From the NCBI GenBank assembly GCA_031272375.1, contig JAISTY010000110.1, forward strand, positions 1 through 10,415: a DNA stretch of 10,415 nucleotides, written 5' to 3'. This DNA is from Opitutaceae bacterium. Lineage in GTDB: Bacteria > Verrucomicrobiota > Verrucomicrobiia > Opitutales > Opitutaceae. Below the pieces are notes generated by a model. The model was not told where the DNA came from and did no database searches. It saw only the letters and a program-made list of their open reading frames with translations. A program made the position numbers and the translations under genes. Shown here piece after piece: positions 1 through 7,313 of this stretch; positions within the stretch are counted from its first letter, which is position 1, and each line of letters begins with the position of its first letter.

Positions 1-680
1 TCGCCGCCGACCCCGCCGCCTCCGCCAACATTGCCCTCTCCGGCAACAGCACCCTCTCCGCCAAATCCCTCGTCCTCGGACAAGGTGCCGTCACCTTCCG
101 TCTCCGCCCCGCCAACACCGCCACTCCGCCCCTCGCCGCCGCCTCCCTGACAACCGCCGCTCCCGCCCCCGTCCTCATCCTCGACCCCGCCGGCCTCGCC
201 CCGCCCGCCGGCGTCTCCCTCGTCATCCCCCTCCTCCAAACCAACACCCCCACCGCCGCCCCCGTCTTCGACTTCCGCCCCCTCAACCTCCCCAAAACCC
301 ACGACGCCTCCCTCGCCTGGTCCGCCGACGCCAAAACCCTCTCCGCCTCCCTCGTCCCTCTCTTCAACCCCTCCGATCTCCCGACCGACGCCCTCCTCGC
401 CTACGCCCTCACCGACGCCTACGTCCTCGGCCCCGACAACCTGCCGTCCACCAACGGCTCCGTCGCCCACCTCCCCAAAACCACCCTCTCCGGCGGCGAC
501 TTGTCGCTCGCCTTCACCCCCCTCCGCCCCGAATGCCGCTACGAGGTCCAGCGCAGCCTCGACCTCCAAACCTGGGAGACCGTCGCAACCGTCCCGCCCT
601 CCGAAACCGAGGTCTCCGTCTCCGTCCCCGCCGCCTCCCCGCGCCTCTTCCTCCGCCTCAAAATCACCCCCGCAAAATAA
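1..680 (+). CDS. C-terminal part of a secreted, adhesin-like surface protein
   Basis: The reading frame is open from the window edge (first full codon at base 3) to TAA at 678-680, giving the last 225 residues of a longer protein. The sequence is rich in Ala, Pro, Leu, Thr and Ser. It starts with a beta-strand-like stretch (ALSGNSTLSAKSLVLGQG) of the kind seen in beta-strand-repeat and autotransporter-associated proteins. It ends with FTPLRPECRYEVQRSLDLQ, then TWETVA and FLRLKI. This Y-E-V-Q-x-S-x-D-L-x-x-W tail is a recurrent C-terminal module of verrucomicrobial secreted proteins (family knowledge). No autotransporter barrel, LPXTG or PEP-CTERM sorting signal is visible. Third codon positions are almost all C, so the sense strand is strongly pyrimidine-rich. 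The function is unknown; surface adhesion or a parallel beta-helix stalk is an inference. It converges on leuB, with only 31 bases between the stops. Confidence 0.75.
   Translation, partial: AADPAASANIALSGNSTLSAKSLVLGQGAVTFRLRPANTATPPLAAASLTTAAPAPVLILDPAGLAPPAGVSLVIPLLQTNTPTAAPVFDFRPLNLPKTHDASLAWSADAKTLSASLVPLFNPSDLPTDALLAYALTDAYVLGPDNLPSTNGSVAHLPKTTLSGGDLSLAFTPLRPECRYEVQRSLDLQTWETVATVPPSETEVSVSVPAASPRLFLRLKITPAK
495..507. repeat. GGCGACTTGTCGC word, copy 1
   Basis: This 13-base word contains the near-palindrome GCGAC-TT-GTCGC and lies inside the surface-protein gene, read as Gly-Asp-Leu-Ser. An identical copy is at 2114-2126. Variants fitting GGCGRCTTGTYGC are at 1937-1949, 6545-6557 and 8893-8905. 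No function is known to me. Confidence 0.5.
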
Positions 681-684
681 ACCC

Positions 685-710
685 GGCGCGCCCGCCGCGC
701 GCCGCGCGCC
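685..710 (-). terminator. GC hairpin between convergent genes, possible leuB terminator
   Basis: GGCGCGC at 685-691 can pair with GCGCGCC at either 697-703 or 704-710, a 7-bp all-GC stem in the 31-base convergent gap. Read on the minus strand, the hairpin directly follows the leuB stop and is followed by GGGTTTATTTTG, a modest U-rich run. It could therefore act as a leuB terminator. The plus-strand side has no T-run. The T-rich stretch lies inside the end of the opposing gene. Confidence 0.35.
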
Positions 711-711
711 C

Positions 712-1815
712 TCACAAATTCCCTATGATCGCCGTGGCCATCGCGTCCGTGCCCACGCTCCCGCGCCCGAACGCGATGTCGCCCGTGCGGACGCCGTCAA
801 CCGTCACGGTCTTGCGCACCGCCGCCTCGATGCGCGCGGCCACTTGTTCCAGCCCGAAGCTGTAGCGCAGCATCAGCGCCGCGCTCAAAATTTGCGCGCA
901 CGGGTTCGCAAGGTTCCTGCCCGCGATGTCCGGCGCCGTCCCGCCCGCCGGCTCGTAAAGCCCGAACGGCAGCCCGAGCGAGTTCTTCCCCGCCCCCAGC
1001 GACGCCGACGACAGCATCCCCAGCGACCCGCAAATCACCGCCATCTCGTCCGACAGGATGTCCCCGAACATGTTTTCCGTGAAGAGCACGTCGAACTGGT
1101 TCGGATCGCGCGCCAGCTGCATCGCCGCGTTGTCCACGTAAAGGTGCGTCAGCGCGATGCCGGGATGCTTCCGCGCGAAATACTCGCTCACCGTCCTGCG
1201 CCAGAGCACCGAGGTCTCCAGCACGTTCGCCTTGTCCACCGAGCAGACTTTCCTGCCGCGCCCCAACGCCGTCCGCGCCGCCACCTCCGCGATCCGCTCA
1301 ATCTCCGAGGTTTTGTAAATCATCGTGTCCCGCGCCTGCCTCTCCCCGTTGGGCAGCGTCTCCGTCGCCTTCGGCTGACCGAAGTAAATCCCGCCCGTCA
1401 ACTCCCGTATGCACACAATATCAATGCCTTCCGGGATGCGCGAGGGCTTGAGCGGCGACGCGTCAACCAGATCCTTGTAAAGCAATCCGGGCCGGATGTT
1501 CGCGAACAGGTTGAACGCTTTGCGCAACGGCAGCAGCGCCGCCCGCTCCGGCTGCTCGTTCGGCGGCAGCTTCTCCCACTTCGGCCCGCCGACCGACCCG
1601 AACAAAATCGCGTCCGCCCCGCGGCATACCGCCACCGTGCTCTCCGGCAGCGCCTTCCCGTGGTTGTCTATGCCCGCCCCGCCGACGTCCGCCACCGTGT
1701 AATCAAGGGAAAATCCCTCCTGGCGGGCGACGTGTTCGAGGACGCGGAGCGCCTCGGTCATGACTTCGGGGCCGATGTAATCCCCCGGAAGAACGGCGAA
1801 CTTGAGCGTTTGCAT
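712..1815 (-). CDS. leuB: 3-isopropylmalate dehydrogenase (LeuB)
   Basis: LeuB oxidises and decarboxylates (2R,3S)-3-isopropylmalate to 2-oxoisocaproate with NAD+, the third step of leucine synthesis, in the cytosol. The 367-residue product has the full family signature. [10 protein letters not shown] is at 9-18, and GSVGGPKW at 73-80. [15 protein letters not shown] at 95-109 is the leucine-type substrate loop that separates LeuB from isocitrate dehydrogenase. [12 protein letters not shown] spans 135-146 with Tyr144. SVDKANVLE is at 192-200 with Lys195, YVDNAA has Asp228, FGDILSDE has Asp252 and Asp256, and [12 protein letters not shown] lies at 288-299. The ATG at 1813-1815 was chosen because [12 protein letters not shown] is the usual family start. 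The frame opens 14 codons earlier at a TTG, but that stretch is Arg/Ala-rich and not conserved-looking. No Shine-Dalgarno sequence is visible. It lies 61 bases downstream of the GH38 gene on the same strand. No leuA, leuC or leuD is nearby. Confidence 0.96.
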   Translation of the reverse strand: MQTLKFAVLPGDYIGPEVMTEALRVLEHVARQEGFSLDYTVADVGGAGIDNHGKALPESTVAVCRGADAILFGSVGGPKWEKLPPNEQPERAALLPLRKAFNLFANIRPGLLYKDLVDASPLKPSRIPEGIDIVCIRELTGGIYFGQPKATETLPNGERQARDTMIYKTSEIERIAEVAARTALGRGRKVCSVDKANVLETSVLWRRTVSEYFARKHPGIALTHLYVDNAAMQLARDPNQFDVLFTENMFGDILSDEMAVICGSLGMLSSASLGAGKNSLGLPFGLYEPAGGTAPDIAGRNLANPCAQILSAALMLRYSFGLEQVAARIEAAVRKTVTVDGVRTGDIAFGRGSVGTDAMATAIIGNL

Positions 1816-1848
1816 GGCGCGGGAACAAAACGCCCGCGCCCGCGCCCG
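1816..1848 (-). promoter_or_regulatory. Hairpin touching the leuB start codon, with a 6-bp tandem repeat
   Basis: On the minus strand GGCGCGGG (1840 down to 1833), a 9-base loop CGTTTTGTT and CCCGCGCC (1823 down to 1816) form a perfect 8-bp stem whose last base abuts the leuB ATG. The 5' arm sits in three tandem copies of CGCCCG (plus strand 1831-1848), so the stem has a second register using 1839-1846. A TTGACT resembling a -35 box lies just upstream (1857 to 1852), but no good -10 follows. The structure would cover the ribosome-binding region. Regulation is an inference. Confidence 0.35.
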
Positions 1849-1876
1849 CAAAGTCAATTCTGCCCGCCGCGCCGCC

Positions 1877-4800
1877 TCACCGCTCGCCGCCCCCGAAGGG
1901 CGAGGTCAGCCCGCCGGCGTCCCCGCCAAATCCGTCGGCGGCTTGTCGCGCCCGGAACGGCGGGCGCCCTTCCAAACGCACGGTGACAATCTCATGCGGC
2001 TTTATCGCGAAAGAGAACAGGCCGCCGTCGCGCACCTCTAAGGCGGTGCCGAGGTCGCGCTCCACGCCGTCCGTCAGCGTTGCCTTTTCCAATTTCAACA
2101 CCGGCGTCCTGACGGCGACTTGTCGCGCCGCGCCGCCGAGATCCTGGAAGCGTGCGATGGTGCCGCGCCCGTCCTCCGCCGGTTTCAGCGCGAGCAACAC
2201 GAGCGCGTCGTCCTCCGTCTCGATGAAACTGCCGCGTTTGCCGTCGAGCGGCTGCGGGCGGATCCACGACTTGTCCTGCGGCTGCACGAGCGACCATTCG
2301 AGCGGCGTCATCGCCTCCCAGCCGAGTTTGCTCAATTTCACCGGCTCCAGGCTCGGCGCGCTCGTCACGATGTAGCGGAAGACCAGACGGTCCTCCTTCG
2401 TCTCCGCCTTGAAATCAATGAGGCTGCGCGGCTGGTGGTAGTTGTTGACGACATGGGAGAAAATCACGCCGGGGCGTTTTCCGAACTCCATCGGCCACTC
2501 GCCGCGTATCACGTCGCCGAAGGTCATCAGCGGCGCGTCGAGCGGCACGACGGCCCCGGCCAGCCCGTCCTCCTCCACGCCCACCCAGTTCTGCGCCATG
2601 AACCACTCCTGGCACCCGCCGGGCAGGATGTCCTTCGCGGGATCCACGACGCCGTTCTGGATCTCGTAGAGGAAGCGCGGCGCCTTCATCGCGAAGGGAA
2701 ACGCGAAATACACGCCTTCGCGCCGATACACCTGCTCCTTGCGCACCTCGATTGTGAACTCGATCCGCTTCGCGTCGTCGCGCAACACCACCTCCGTCGT
2801 GATTTTCGGCGTGAACACCGCCGCGCTTTCCAGACGCGCCTTGTGCCCGAAGGGGATTTTCCGCGTGAACACCACGCTCCCGCCGCCCGCCGTGTTCACC
2901 GTCAGCTCCGGCGCCTTCTTCCGGTATTGCAAAAGTCCGTTCGGCTTCGCGTCGCCGCCCGTCACATACACGTATTGCCCGAACTTGTAGGGGCTTTTCC
3001 GGTCAACCAGCTCGCGCCCCAGCTCCTTGTCCCAAATGCTCCCCACCGCGCCGCTCTCCGCGTCCAGTTCCACGCGGTAAAATGGGTTCTCCATCACGGT
3101 CGCGGGAGCTTTCTGCCGCGGGTCGGATTGCGGACGGACATCCACGCCGCGCTCCATCGCCTGGTAGTCCTCGATGTTCAGGGTCGTCTCGCCGGCGGCG
3201 TCCGCCGCGTCCGCCGCCGTTTTCGGGCGGATCCTGAAAACCTTGTAGCCCATCGCCGGCACGTTCCGCGCGAGCAGGTTCACGCGCCGGAAGTTCCCGC
3301 CTTTGCTCGTGATGTCGAACGCCGCCCGCTCCCCGGTCGAAACGTCCGCAAGCTCGTCGTTGTTGCCCAGATCGAGGGTGACGAGGCCGTCGCGCTCCCA
3401 GTTGAGCGTGTTGAAAACGACCACGTGGTCGCGCCCGACCGCCATGCTGTCCACCAATTGCCCGGCGCCCTCGGCGGCAAGGTGCCGCGCCGCGAACGCC
3501 GCGTTGTCCGCGTAGCTGTTCTTGTAGCGCAGCTGCGAGTCCGTCTTCAGCGTGTCGTGCGCGGGCATGGAGTTGGAGACGACCTGCGTGTGCTCATCGT
3601 AAAGCAGCAGGTTGTCCCACATCGAGTCGAGGCGCGCCTTGTCCACGCGCAGCCGGGCGTTCACGAGCGCCGCGAGCGTCGCCAGTTTTTCCGCGCCCAA
3701 CGCCCGCCGCTCCGTGCCGCGCTGGAGGGCGAGGCGCGCCGGGTTCGCCGCGAGGCCGTCCTCCCAGTAGCCGCCGAAACAGCCGCGGACCACCGGCACC
3801 TTGTCGCCGAGTTGCGCGGCGATGCTCCCAATGGCGTCCGCCACGCCGGAATAAACCAGTTTCGGAAACGCGAACTCCCGCGCCCAGCGCTCCGCGAGCG
3901 TGCCTTGCTGCGGGAACAGCTCGCGGTTCTCCCCTTGCGTGCCCCACAAAATCGTCGCGTCGGCCGTGTAATGCGGGCGTTCGTGCTGCTGCAAAAACAA
4001 CGGCAGCATGTCGCGCCCGGCGTCCACGATGGGCGGCAGCCCGAAGACCATCTGCGTCTGCCGATACACCCGCGAATACCAAAAGAGGACGCGTTTGCCG
4101 TCCGGCCCCTCCCACCACATCGGCGAGGTCTCGTTGTGACGCCCCACCAGCACCGCCGGCCCGCGGTCGCTGTTGCTGCCGGAGAGGTAGTATTTCAGCC
4201 CCGCCGTCGCGATGACCGAGGCGTAGCTCCACACCGGCGAGGGCACGTCCGAGTTGCTCGTGTAATTCAATTCCACGCCGTTCTTCCGCGCGAAATTCGC
4301 CGCGTCGTAGAAGGAGCGCAGCAGCGTCTCCGTCGTCGGAAATCCGGTGAGCAGGCTCGACGACTGCGCCGGCGAGAACACGCGCCGCTCCCGCATCGCG
4401 CGGACAAGCCGCCGCGCCTCCGCGTCGCTGTGCAGCCGCAGGAACTGCTGGATCGTCCACGACGCGTCCACGCTGAAGCGGAAGGCGGGGTTGTTCTCCG
4501 CCACATCAAGCGCCTGCTCCAGCAGCCGCGCCTGCAAAACCGCGACCTTCGGATGAAAATCCGTGTAGCCGTTGTCGAAATGCACGTTCGGCACGACGAA
4601 GACCGTCCACTTTTTCGCCGGCGCGAGCGTGGTTTCCAGCACAACGCGGGCGGCCTTGCCCGCCTCCGCCAGCGTCACCGTCGCGGCAACTTGTCCCGAA
4701 GAAAACTCCGGAACCCAAAACTCCGCTTTCTCCTCCCCGAAATCCATCGCGCCGCGCAACGGCAGCGTGCGCGCCGCGCCCGCGATTTTCAGCTCCACAA

Positions 4801-5557
4801 CCCCCGCGCCGCCCCGGTCGCGCCGCACAAAGACATCCACGCGCTCCGACAAGCCGCCGCCGGTCTCCTTGTAAAAAACCGTCGCCTCGGCGGTCGCCGC
4901 CGCCGCGTCCGCCGCGGCGCCCTGTTCCGTCCGCGTGAGGCGGATGCCGTCGTAGTTCAGGCCGGCGTCGGAGACGAACTCCGCTGTCGTGGCGACGGGC
5001 TGCAGGGAGATCTTGTTTGCGCCCTTCGCGAGCCAGGCGGCGGGGATGTCCACGGTCACGGTGGCGTGGGAATAGACGGTGCGGTTGCCGCCCGGCGAGT
5101 CGCCCATGCGGTTGTCGAGCCGCGGGTGGAGGTAAAACAGCCCGCGTCGCCCGTTGATTTCCACGAGCACCGCCGGCACGCACGCGCGTTCGACGAGCAG
5201 GGAGAGTTCCAGACGGAAGCCGCCGGAGGTGTCGGCGAGGTCGAAGGCGATGGTCCGCGCCGTGGCACCGGCCTCCCAGTGCCGGTCGGGTTTCCCGCCG
5301 TCGGCGTCGCGCAGGACGCTCGCGATGCGTTTCGCCGCCGCGCCGGAGGCGACCGGGTGGAAGGAGAACCAGTCCTTCGCCGGATCGCTTTTGCCGATGG
5401 TGAAGACGACCGGCTTGCCCTTGGGCGGGTTCCTCTGGGCGAACTCGTCCGAGCTGCCGTCAAAATGGCCGACGCTCCAGACGACGGCGTTGTTTTCGGG
5501 CGCCGCGAACGCGAGCGCCGCAAGCAGCGGAAGAAGAAGTGCGGGTGTTTTTTTCAT
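1877..5557 (-). CDS. Exported GH38 glycoside hydrolase (alpha-mannosidase-like) with N-terminal PL4-type jelly-roll
   Basis: The 1226-residue product starts with a signal peptide, MKKTPALLLPLLAALAFA, likely cut after residue 18. Residues about 25-210 (VWSVGHFDGSSDEF ... LNYDGIRLT) resemble the carbohydrate-binding jelly-roll that forms the C-terminal domain of family-4 polysaccharide lyases. A beta-rich linker follows. The GH38 catalytic region begins at 317 with VFVVPNVHFDNGYTDFHPKV. His326 and Asp328 fit the metal-binding HxD. SNSDVPSPVWSY places the expected nucleophile at Asp437. DEHT at 654-657 supplies the second metal-binding His656. The C-terminal beta-sandwich (NPFYRVELDAESGAVGSIWD, 824-843) is typical of GH38. 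The likely role is hydrolysis of alpha-mannosides or a related glycoside outside the cytoplasm; the exact substrate is unknown. The ATG at 5555-5557 was chosen for the signal peptide; a further upstream GTG lies in repeat DNA. No Shine-Dalgarno is visible. The last ~27 residues, after VRLEG, are low-complexity and look non-family. Confidence 0.9.
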   Translation of the reverse strand: MKKTPALLLPLLAALAFAAPENNAVVWSVGHFDGSSDEFAQRNPPKGKPVVFTIGKSDPAKDWFSFHPVASGAAAKRIASVLRDADGGKPDRHWEAGATARTIAFDLADTSGGFRLELSLLVERACVPAVLVEINGRRGLFYLHPRLDNRMGDSPGGNRTVYSHATVTVDIPAAWLAKGANKISLQPVATTAEFVSDAGLNYDGIRLTRTEQGAAADAAAATAEATVFYKETGGGLSERVDVFVRRDRGGAGVVELKIAGAARTLPLRGAMDFGEEKAEFWVPEFSSGQVAATVTLAEAGKAARVVLETTLAPAKKWTVFVVPNVHFDNGYTDFHPKVAVLQARLLEQALDVAENNPAFRFSVDASWTIQQFLRLHSDAEARRLVRAMRERRVFSPAQSSSLLTGFPTTETLLRSFYDAANFARKNGVELNYTSNSDVPSPVWSYASVIATAGLKYYLSGSNSDRGPAVLVGRHNETSPMWWEGPDGKRVLFWYSRVYRQTQMVFGLPPIVDAGRDMLPLFLQQHERPHYTADATILWGTQGENRELFPQQGTLAERWAREFAFPKLVYSGVADAIGSIAAQLGDKVPVVRGCFGGYWEDGLAANPARLALQRGTERRALGAEKLATLAALVNARLRVDKARLDSMWDNLLLYDEHTQVVSNSMPAHDTLKTDSQLRYKNSYADNAAFAARHLAAEGAGQLVDSMAVGRDHVVVFNTLNWERDGLVTLDLGNNDELADVSTGERAAFDITSKGGNFRRVNLLARNVPAMGYKVFRIRPKTAADAADAAGETTLNIEDYQAMERGVDVRPQSDPRQKAPATVMENPFYRVELDAESGAVGSIWDKELGRELVDRKSPYKFGQYVYVTGGDAKPNGLLQYRKKAPELTVNTAGGGSVVFTRKIPFGHKARLESAAVFTPKITTEVVLRDDAKRIEFTIEVRKEQVYRREGVYFAFPFAMKAPRFLYEIQNGVVDPAKDILPGGCQEWFMAQNWVGVEEDGLAGAVVPLDAPLMTFGDVIRGEWPMEFGKRPGVIFSHVVNNYHQPRSLIDFKAETKEDRLVFRYIVTSAPSLEPVKLSKLGWEAMTPLEWSLVQPQDKSWIRPQPLDGKRGSFIETEDDALVLLALKPAEDGRGTIARFQDLGGAARQVAVRTPVLKLEKATLTDGVERDLGTALEVRDGGLFSFAIKPHEIVTVRLEGRPPFRARQAADGFGGDAGGLTSPFGGGER
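2114..2126. repeat. GGCGACTTGTCGC word, copy 2
   Basis: This is an exact second copy of the word at 495-507, here inside the first GH38 gene and read antisense as Arg-Gln-Val-Ala. The two host genes are unrelated, so protein homology does not explain the match. Confidence 0.5.
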
Positions 5558-5593
5558 AACGAAAGGGGGAACGGTTTTATGGGACGTTTTCTT

Positions 5594-5697
5594 ACCACGG
5601 ATTAACACGGATTGGCACGGATCTCACGGATGGTTTTCTTTTATGTTCAATATATTACAAATCCGTGAAATCCGTTTTAATCCGTGCAATCCGTGGT
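5594..5697. repeat. ACGGATT-type inverted repeat forming a long hairpin
   Basis: The left arm 5594-5631 has four ~10-base units (ACCACGGATT, AACACGGATT, GGCACGGATC, TCACGGAT). The right arm 5661-5697 is its near-perfect inverted copy (ATCCGTGAA, ATCCGTTTT, AATCCGTGC, AATCCGTGGTT). The arms can pair over about 37 bp around a 29-base AT-rich loop. Dispersed intergenic repeats of this ACCACGGATTxCACGGATT type occur in many environmental bacteria (general knowledge; exact family not checked). It sits between the oxidoreductase and the GH38 gene, 36 bases before the GH38 ATG, so it would lie in the GH38 leader or promoter zone. Confidence 0.85.
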
Positions 5698-5727
5698 TGG
5701 CTTGGAATTTTTCAAAATAGAAATGTT

Positions 5728-5739
5728 CATTACGTAATG
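5728..5739. promoter_or_regulatory. Perfect 12-bp palindrome CATTACGTAATG, candidate operator
   Basis: CATTACGTAATG is its own reverse complement and lies in the AT-rich gap between two repeat blocks, about 170 bases upstream of the GH38 ATG and beyond the oxidoreductase terminator. Dimeric repressors commonly bind such sites. There is no clear -35/-10 pair next to it, so the operator reading is an inference. Confidence 0.3.
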
Positions 5740-5753
5740 GTTTGAAATAACTT

Positions 5754-5772
5754 ATCCGTGCAATCCGTGGTT
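5754..5772. repeat. Partial copy of the ACGGATT repeat arm
   Basis: ATCCGTGCAATCCGTGGTT repeats the outer two units of the right arm at 5679-5697 exactly. It has no facing partner arm of its own, so it may be a truncated or recombined remnant of the same element. It lies directly beyond the T-run of the oxidoreductase terminator. Confidence 0.8.
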
Positions 5773-5798
5773 AAAAAACCGTCTCCATGCGGAACGGT
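5773..5798 (-). terminator. Intrinsic terminator of the FAD-dependent oxidoreductase gene
   Basis: Reading the minus strand just after the TAG, ACCGT (5798 to 5794), TCC, loop GCAT, GGA, one bulged G and ACGGT (5782 to 5778) form an interrupted stem followed by TTTTT (5777 to 5773). This is the classical stem plus U-run layout. It suggests the oxidoreductase message ends before the GH38 gene, which would then need its own promoter within 5558-5772. Confidence 0.55.
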
Positions 5799-5800
5799 GC

Positions 5801-7216
5801 CTATTCGGTTTCCACGGAGATTTCGCCGCGGGTCATGGTTTTTGAGAGGGCCGGCTGCGGCAGATAGGCGCCGTTGGCGCGGAGGGTTCCGACGAGCGCC
5901 TCGGTGTCGAGATCGGCGGCGGGTTGTCCAGTGCGGACGCTTTGGACGGCGGCGGTTCCGGCGGCCTCGCCCATCATGTAGCAGGCGGGCTGGTCGCGGA
6001 TCGCCGCGTGGAGGCGCAGGTCGCTGCAATTGCAACGGCCCGCCACCCAGAGGTTCGCGGAGCCTTTCGGCACGAGGATGCCGTAGGGGATGCCGTAATA
6101 CTCGCCGGCCTTCGTGCGGTCGCGCTTCAGGAATTGCGTCGTGTAGCGCTCCCATTGCTCGTCCGAGCAGTCGTGGACGTGCATGTCCACGGACTTGTTG
6201 TAGGCGGCGATCTGGTCGGGAAACCAGCGGCGGGCGGTGAAGTCCGCGTAGTTCAACTCGTATTCGCCGACGATGCGGCGCGACTCGCGGATGCCGAGCA
6301 GCGCGCCCGTCGCCACGTATTCCATGCGCTCGCAGCCCGGCACGTAGCGGCGGAAAAACTCCGTGTATTCGGCGGCGAATTTGCGCCCCTTGACCATGCC
6401 GTCGGAGAGGCTGCGGCAGTTGAGCGCGTCGGTGCCGAAAAGGTGCCCGGCGTTCAGGATCGCCTTGTCCTGCCCCCAGCGGAAAAGCCCCGGAACGTGC
6501 CGGTCGTTCTGCGTGAAAAAACCGTCGGCGATCGCCTTGTGGACGGCGGCTTGTTGCGCGCTGGTCTTGAAAACGTCGCCGTCCAGCCCGACCTGCGTGG
6601 CGCAGAGCGTCGGCGCCATGATGTGCCGGGTGTCGCGCCCCGCCTCGCGGACTTTCACCCCGCAAAGCACCGACAGCGCCGCGTCCCCCGTCGCGTCCAC
6701 GAACGCCTTCCCGCGCACAAGGCGGTGCCCCTCGATGTTGTGGGTGACGACGCCGTTCACGCGCCCGTCCGCCGCGACGTCGGCGTCAATGACCTTCGTG
6801 AAAAAGCGGACCTCGACGCCGGCGTCGGCGCACAGCTCGTCGAGGAGGAGTTTCAGTTTCTCCGGGTTGTAGGCCATGCCGCCGTGGAGGTTTTTGCGCC
6901 AGGCGTCCGTGGAGATGTTGGGCTTGTAGGCGCCGCGCCGGTAAAGCTCCTCGACGATCTCCAGAAACAGGCCGCCGACAATCGGGCGGCTGCCGTCGCC
7001 CATGTCCGACCAGGCGGAGACGAGCGCGGAGGTGCCCGCGCCGCCAAGACAGCCGAGCTGCTCGAGCAGGAGGACTTTCGCGCCGAGGCGCCCCGCGCGG
7101 ATGGCGGCGGCGACGCCCCCCGGCCCGCCTCCGGCGACAACGAGGTCGTGGCCGTCCTCGACGGGGATGCGGCGTTGAAAAACAAAGGTGTCCGGCGCGG
7201 GCTGGGTGTCTGGCAT
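5801..7216 (-). CDS. FAD-dependent oxidoreductase of the FAD_oxidored (PF12831-like) family
   Basis: The 471-residue protein binds FAD through an N-terminal Rossmann fold. DLVVAGGGPGGVAAAIRAGR covers residues 24-43, with GGGPGG at 29-34 and the ribose-binding acid Glu52 in LLLEQLGCLGG. VDATGDAALSVLCG is the second FAD contact. Near the C-terminus, LWVAGRCNCSDLRLHAAIRD followed by QPACYMMGEAAGTAA matches the closing FAD motif of this family. No signal peptide or membrane segment is seen, so it is probably cytosolic. The reaction is unknown. Relatives are commonly annotated only as FAD-dependent oxidoreductase and often lie in polysaccharide- or sugar-acid-utilisation regions (family knowledge). 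The ATG at 7214-7216 is the only start that keeps the whole fold; the stop is TAG. The gene is followed by a terminator and then the GH38 gene on the same strand, and is divergent from pepF. Confidence 0.88.
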   Translation of the reverse strand: MPDTQPAPDTFVFQRRIPVEDGHDLVVAGGGPGGVAAAIRAGRLGAKVLLLEQLGCLGGAGTSALVSAWSDMGDGSRPIVGGLFLEIVEELYRRGAYKPNISTDAWRKNLHGGMAYNPEKLKLLLDELCADAGVEVRFFTKVIDADVAADGRVNGVVTHNIEGHRLVRGKAFVDATGDAALSVLCGVKVREAGRDTRHIMAPTLCATQVGLDGDVFKTSAQQAAVHKAIADGFFTQNDRHVPGLFRWGQDKAILNAGHLFGTDALNCRSLSDGMVKGRKFAAEYTEFFRRYVPGCERMEYVATGALLGIRESRRIVGEYELNYADFTARRWFPDQIAAYNKSVDMHVHDCSDEQWERYTTQFLKRDRTKAGEYYGIPYGILVPKGSANLWVAGRCNCSDLRLHAAIRDQPACYMMGEAAGTAAVQSVRTGQPAADLDTEALVGTLRANGAYLPQPALSKTMTRGEISVETE

Positions 7217-7284
7217 GGCGCAATGAAAGCAGACCGCCGCGCGGGGAACCTTGCGGGAGCCGCCGCCAAAGTTGCCTTTTCCGC

Positions 7285-7313
7285 CGCCGCGCGCGACGCG
7301 GCGTTTTTGTTTT
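7285..7313 (+). promoter_or_regulatory. Terminator-like hairpin upstream of the pepF gene (possible attenuator)
   Basis: CGCCGCG (7285-7291) pairs with CGCGGCG (7297-7303) around a 5-base loop, followed by TTTTTGTTTT (7304-7313). This has intrinsic-terminator form on the plus strand, 34 bases before the pepF ATG. CGCCGCC at 7282-7288 could instead pair with GGCGGCG at 7314-7320, an alternative fold that would break the terminator stem. The gap 7217-7347 is divergent, so no upstream plus-strand gene needs termination here. No clear promoter boxes were recognised in the gap. Confidence 0.4.

Noticed and set aside
1855..1857. Upstream TTG start for leuB
   Set aside because: It would add 14 Arg/Ala-rich residues not found in LeuB. 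The ATG at 1813-1815 gives the normal family N-terminus.
844..1986. Long plus-strand open frame over leuB
   Set aside because: Arg/Pro-rich shadow of leuB, which has clear catalytic motifs on the minus strand.
2120..5605. Very long open frame (about 1160 codons) antisense to the GH38 gene
   Set aside because: The translation is rich in Arg, His and Val without any recognisable domain. GC-rich third positions in the true gene remove stops from this antisense phase. The GH38 frame carries a signal peptide and catalytic motifs.
5594..5697. Possible CRISPR array from the regularly spaced ACGGATT units
   Set aside because: Units are ~10 bases apart with 2-3 bases between cores, inverted about a centre. 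There are no spacers and no cas genes.
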